DNA from: Luzula sylvatica
Taxonomy: Eukaryota; Streptophyta; Magnoliopsida; Poales; Juncaceae
Length of the DNA stretch: 64,000 nt
Direction: 5' to 3'
Assembly: GCA_946800325.1 (NCBI GenBank)
Contig: OX326961.1
Location: 13,080,215 to 13,144,214 of the forward strand
Shown in pieces: positions 60,101 through 64,000 of the stretch (within the stretch, counting starts at the first letter, position 1; the number at the start of each line of letters is the position of its first letter). Both the position numbers and the translations under genes were made by a program. The notes below the pieces were generated by a model. It saw only the letters and a program-made list of their open reading frames with translations, made no database searches and was not told where the DNA came from.

Positions 60101-63100
60101 ATCATGTATAATACTAATAATATATATGATATTGTTAAGAACTTGTATTTTTTTGTTTTCAGGTGGAATTCGAAGAAGGATTTTGTGTTTTCGAGACAGT
60201 GGTTTCATGGACAAGATGGAACTTATAGTAAGTAAAAATATGCTAAATTTGCAGAAATGCCCCTCTATTCTTAGAAATTTCAGAAATGCCCTTGCTGTTA
60301 GTTAGGATGGAGGGGCTTTTTTTTGCATATTTCAATAAAATATATTCCATTTTTATTTGTTTGTTATTTACTTAAATCTTTTATTATCTTGTTTTTTAGC
60401 TATTTTGCAGTTCCCTCACGAGCATAAGAAAAAACCGAAAAAATCTGGGTACCAGCGCATAAAAATCAATCGTAAGTTTCGGTTAATTTTACAAAATATC
60501 ATAAATATCCTTTAATTTATGCCCCTCAATTTATTTCGTATTTTTTGCAGCGTCAATTTGGGAAATCAGAAGATTGAGTTCGAATTTTGGGGATTCGAAA
60601 TGTCTGGTGACTCAAATGGTCGAAATTCAAACAAACTTTTGGCAAAAATGGACGAAAAATGGATCTGAACATTTCGAAAAATCCATTCCTTTCTCTTTGC
60701 TTTGCCAAGTCGCAGGTATTAAATAATAATAACAATAATTCCGTTAATTATGCAAAATTCTAAGGACTTCAAGGCATAAACACAACGTATATTTATTCTC
60801 TATGGTGGTGGTACAGGTTTAAGAGAGTATTTCGAAGCGAATCCGTCTCTGACGTCAGAACCTGCCTCGGAAACCGTGCAGTCGAGATTCACACCTAATT
60901 CCTCGATTCCTTCTTCGGTTAATTCTGGAATCGAAGATAATAATAATAATAACAATAATAATAATGATGGTGATGAAACAAACGAAGCTTTTTATGATGC
61001 AATTGGTTTCGGTGAAGATGAAGATACTGACGATGACGACGACGACGACGACGATGATGATAATGATGAGTTTGTAGATGCTGGTTTTAAGAAGGTTAAA
61101 TTTGATATTATTATTATTTTGGAAATTTTGCAATAAAGCCCTTACATTATCTTCAAATTGTAAGAAAGCCCTTGTAAAGTAGTTATAATTAGTTAATTAA
61201 CATGGCGCTAAAATTTACAATTTGGAGAGCGTGGAGGGTCTTTTTTGTAATTTTCCAATTATTGTTTTCTTTATTTGTAATTTTTGGTTTTTTGGGTTTA
61301 GAAAGGGAAAGTGAAGTGGAAGAATGTATCATGGGCAATTGCAAGTTTAGCTCTGAAAAGAAGTAAAGGTTATACTGGAGATCTCCATTTTTCCAATTTA
61401 ATATTAGAGTACAATAATATATTTATTTGTGTTTTTTTTTGGTTTGAAGCAACATTGGAGAGAGTTGAATTAAACTCGAGTTCGAATCCAGTCATAATCG
61501 ATCCGAGCCAGTTTAATTGCTCGTTGAGACGGGCCAAAAACGAGCAAGATTCGAATTGTTGGTCCAGTCCTAGTGGAAATAATTTCATGATTCGTGGCAA
61601 AACCTACTTGACCGATCGATCCAAGGTTATTATATTTTATTTAATTTTTCGTTCAAAATTGCACAATTTTGCATGAATTTGGACCTTAATTGTACAATTT
61701 GGTGCTAATTGAGATCAAATTGCACAATTGAGGACCAATTTGGGGCTAAAATCGAAACCCAATTTGGGAATTGGGAATTGGGATTGACACAAATGAGAAT
61801 TCATTGTAAAATGAAGGACCAATTTGATATTTCTACTTTTTGTGAAAAGATTGCGGGAGGAGATCCTTTATTAAAGCTAATTGGAGTTGATTGGTTAAAA
61901 TATGAGGATCGAATGGATAATGTCGCTCTAAACCCTAAATCCCTCGTTCAGGTTAATTTCTAACTTTCTCTCTCTACACCCCCTCTCTCTCTCTCTAGAC
62001 TTTCTTTTTTCATTTTCACATAATTGTATCTTTTTGACAACAGAGCGAAGCAGGAAAGAAGGTCCCTTTCATTTTCGTCGTGAACTTACAGGTGAAATTA
62101 TCCCCCCCCGGGCCTCAGAAGTTCCAATATTTCAAATATACCCCTGCAATTATTATATAATGTTATTATTATAGATTCCATCGAAGCCAAATTACAGCTT
62201 GGTAGCTTATTACGCATCGGAGAGAGAAATAAACAAAGAATCATTATTGGCCCGTTTCGTCGACGGAGATAATTTGTTCAGAGACACTCGCTTCAAACTC
62301 ATTCCCAGTATCGTCGAGGTACATTTTTGCAAAAACACCCAATTTTTTATCGTATTTCCAACTAAGCCCCCCTCACTAGTCCGTTTTACTCTTTTTTATA
62401 TATAAGGGTAATTTACATATTTATCCTTCGAAAAATACAAAATATCATATTTGTCCTTTCAAAAACCTAAAATAGCATATTTACTCTTTACAAACTTTCA
62501 AAATATCAAAAATATCCAAATTGTTAACTTGATGTGTCAAGCTTATTAATTTAAATTCGCAAACCTAGTTAATTAATTTATCATGATGTTTAAGATTTTT
62601 GCGTGGGAAAATATGATATATTTATTTTATGAAGGGTAAATATGATATTTTAGAATTTTATCATATTTACAAGTCCTTTGACATTTTGATATATTGAATG
62701 GAAATTAACTTTTAGGGTTATTGGATGGTGAAAAGAGCGGTCGGTACGAAAGCTTGTCTTTTGGGAAAAGCCGTTACTTGTAATTATCTTCGTCAAGATA
62801 ACTTCTTGGAGGTAATTTTAATCCACTCAAACTTGAAAAATATCAAAAATACCCCTACAAAAAAATGAAACAATATTTATTTCGGAAGTATTCCCAAAAT
62901 CACCTTGCTTCATTATCTAAGTGTGAGAAAAAAGGGTGTTACTAACTCGAAGTATTATTTTGAAAAAAATCAAAAGGGGTATTTATGATATTTCTTAATT
63001 TTGGATTTATATAACTTTAGTTTTTTATTTTTGTGTAGATTGATGTGGATATAGGATCGTCGTCAGTGGCGAGAAGTATAATCGGTTTGGTACTCGGATA

Positions 63101-63315
63101 CGTGACTGGAATTGTAGTCGATCTTGCCATTCTCATCGAGGTAATTTTGCAAAAAAGCCCTTTTCTTGTGATTAATTTTGCAAAAAGGTCCCTCGTTGTG
63201 AGAGTAATAATATTTTTTCTTTTGTTAGGGTAAGGAAGAGAAGGAATTGCCGGAGTATATACTCGGGACGGTTCGATTGAATCGATTGAAACCCGAGTCT
63301 GCAATTTCGTTATAA
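57178..63315 (+). CDS. PH-START-DUF1336 protein of the EDR2 family, 22 exons
   Basis: 774 residues from 22 exons: 57178-57423, 57536-57610, 57707-57760, 57867-57932, 58195-58250, 58509-58576, 59497-59622, 59690-59724, 59806-59906, 59980-60075, 60163-60227, 60400-60471, 60551-60715, 60817-61094, 61302-61368, 61450-61625, 61850-61951, 62044-62091, 62175-62318, 62716-62811, 63039-63140, 63229-63315. All junctions are GT-AG and the total is an exact multiple of three. Residues about 37-147 form a PH domain (YAGWIYHLGVNSIGHQYCHL ... WFEAFEQAKQQ), about 210-440 a START lipid-binding domain (HDWRCVRTFNGVRIFED), and about 520-765 the DUF1336/EDR2 C-terminal domain. Exon 14 adds Asn and Asp runs. EDR2 itself restrains salicylate-dependent defence and senescence and its PH domain binds PI4P; this protein looks nearer the At2g28320-like branch, so its role is less certain. 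The ATG at 57178 was chosen as the first ATG in frame. Confidence 0.95.
58255..58495. mobile_element. Small TE of the ATCAAATTTATCC family filling intron 5
   Basis: Left CATATTTACCCTTCTAATCC and right AGGGTAAATTTGATATTTTA (about 58446) are inverted, with ATCAAATTTATCC repeats between. It takes up nearly the whole of intron 5 (58251-58508). Confidence 0.6.
58636..59336. mobile_element. 700-bp TIR element in intron 6
   Basis: GGGAAGTTTTTCAAAAAACT and GGGGATTTTGAAAAATTGCCC (part) are inverted ends followed by inverted CTAACTTTTC/GAAAAGTTTGG words, similar to the element at 51876-52505. It makes intron 6 (58577-59496) the longest intron of the gene. Confidence 0.6.
62395..62660. mobile_element. 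Small TE of the ATCAAATTTGTCC family in intron 19
   Basis: TTACATATTTATCCTTCGAA at about 62410 is mirrored by GGGTAAATATGATATTTTAG at about 62634. It occupies most of intron 19 (62319-62715). Confidence 0.6.
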
Positions 63316-63329
63316 TAAATAAATTTAAA

Positions 63330-63538
63330 TTTGTAAATGTTGTGGTAATAAATTCAATTTTTTGCGTAATTTGGTAATCCAATATTCGAATTTTATTGTT
63401 TGTTGTGCTTTTGTGTGATTTGAGCATATATATATATATGGTAAATTCAAATTTTTGCGTAATTTGGTAATCCAATGTTCGAATTTTATTGTTTGTTGTG
63501 CTTTTGTGTGATTTGAGCTTATATATATATATATATAC
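63330..63538. repeat. Two-copy direct repeat with (TA)n runs, 3' of the EDR2-family gene
   Basis: A unit of about 105 bases (TTTTTGCGTAATTTGGTAAT, TCCAATRTTCGAATTTTATT, TTGTGTGATTTGAGC) occurs twice, each ending in an (AT)n run (63427 and 63521). It probably overlaps the 3' UTR. Confidence 0.85.
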
Positions 63539-63719
63539 AGGCCTGCTAAGGAGAATCCACAAAACGAATCCACAAATCGAATCCATGAGACGGAGGGGTA
63601 TTTTCGTAATTATCCAACTTCGTTCTTCATTTTTGCTTCTCGCGCTCTTCTTCCTTACTTCCTTCTCGCCATCTCCAATCTCCACTCTTCCTCTCTTTCC
63701 CCGACACAGCAGCGGGACC

Positions 63720-63890
63720 ACGACGCAGCAGCGGCGCTGGCGCGAGCGGCGACGGCCTTCGACGGAGCCGTTTCCACTTCGCAGGTTGACGCCATTTCCA
63801 CTTCGACGGAGCCGTTTCCACTTCGACGGAGCCTTCTTTCGGTATCGGACTAGCCATTTCCACTTCGCAGGTTGACGCCATGCCGATCTG
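63720..63890. repeat. Short GC-rich tandem repeat TTTCCACTTCGACGGAGCCG
   Basis: GACGGAGCCGTTTCCACTTC and TTCCACTTCGCAGGTTGACG phrases alternate four or five times. Open frames on both strands come from this. Confidence 0.7.
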
Positions 63891-63962
63891 CTAGCCTTTT
63901 GCTCAAGCTTTTGATTCGTTGACAGTAAAAAACTGTCGTTGTGATGTCTCTCACAAACTGCC

Positions 63963-64000
63963 ATGGCCGATTCTCCTTCTTCATCTTCTCTAACCGAGGT
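63963..64000 (+). CDS. Possible start of the next gene (partial)
   Basis: CCATGG context at 63961 gives an ATG at 63963 and a frame MADSPSSSSLTEV running off the window. A Ser-rich start is common in plant proteins, but 12 codons are too few to name it. The upstream 63541-63962 would be its promoter. Confidence 0.35.
   Translation, partial: MADSPSSSSLTE

Noticed and set aside
63017..63964. Minus-strand open frame of 315 codons
   Set aside because: It overlaps the last two exons of the EDR2-family gene antisense and crosses a TA repeat and a minisatellite; codons show no family.

Overview
This window is nuclear DNA of a flowering plant, most likely a eudicot. It has AT-rich intergenic DNA, GT-AG introns, Ty1/copia elements primed by initiator tRNA-Met, hAT-type MITEs with 8-bp target duplications, Helitron-like 3' ends and plant protein families (STP sugar carrier, START/DUF1336 protein, plant PNRC-motif protein). 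The species cannot be named from the sequence. Most of the window is repetitive; only four complete protein genes were found.

Layout. 1-5.5 kb: 5' half of a copia element on the minus strand (gag-protease-integrase start, a long structured leader, initiator-tRNA primer site, LTR), followed by an LTR of a second copia family. 5.5-10.3 kb: AT-rich DNA with Helitron-like ends, a 420-bp palindrome and a two-exon remnant of a hexose transporter gene. 10.36-17.89 kb: a giant inverted repeat with two arms of about 1.6 kb around a 4.3-kb spacer of simple and minisatellite DNA. 17.9-20 kb: a TIR element carrying a hAT-like insertion with tRNA-like Pol III boxes. 20.53-22.35 kb: a 39-bp tandem array whose unit is a small hairpin. 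23.1-24.0 kb: broken aldehyde dehydrogenase exons. 28.0-36.95 kb: a 9-kb satellite array (about 124-bp monomer, alternating as a dimer).

The gene-bearing part is 38-63.3 kb. It holds ribosomal stalk protein P2 (minus), a single-exon CAF1-type deadenylase (minus), a plant PNRC-motif protein (minus) and a 22-exon PH-START-DUF1336 protein of the EDR2 family (plus). They are unrelated housekeeping or regulatory genes with no operon-like logic. A second copia element (43.9-48.9 kb, plus strand) lies between them; it is cut off inside integrase and followed by two hAT-type MITEs with exact 8-bp target duplications. A possible next gene starts at 63963.

The most unusual signal is a palindromic motif with the core CGTT-NN-AACG, present in about 50 copies in four clusters. 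Two clusters lie just upstream of the TATA boxes of copia LTRs, one lies in the leader of the other copia element, and one lies where the two LTRs adjoin. Each motif is a head-to-head pair of AACGG half-sites, the core recognised by MYB proteins. The leader of the first copia element also carries three hairpins that each present the same loop sequence.
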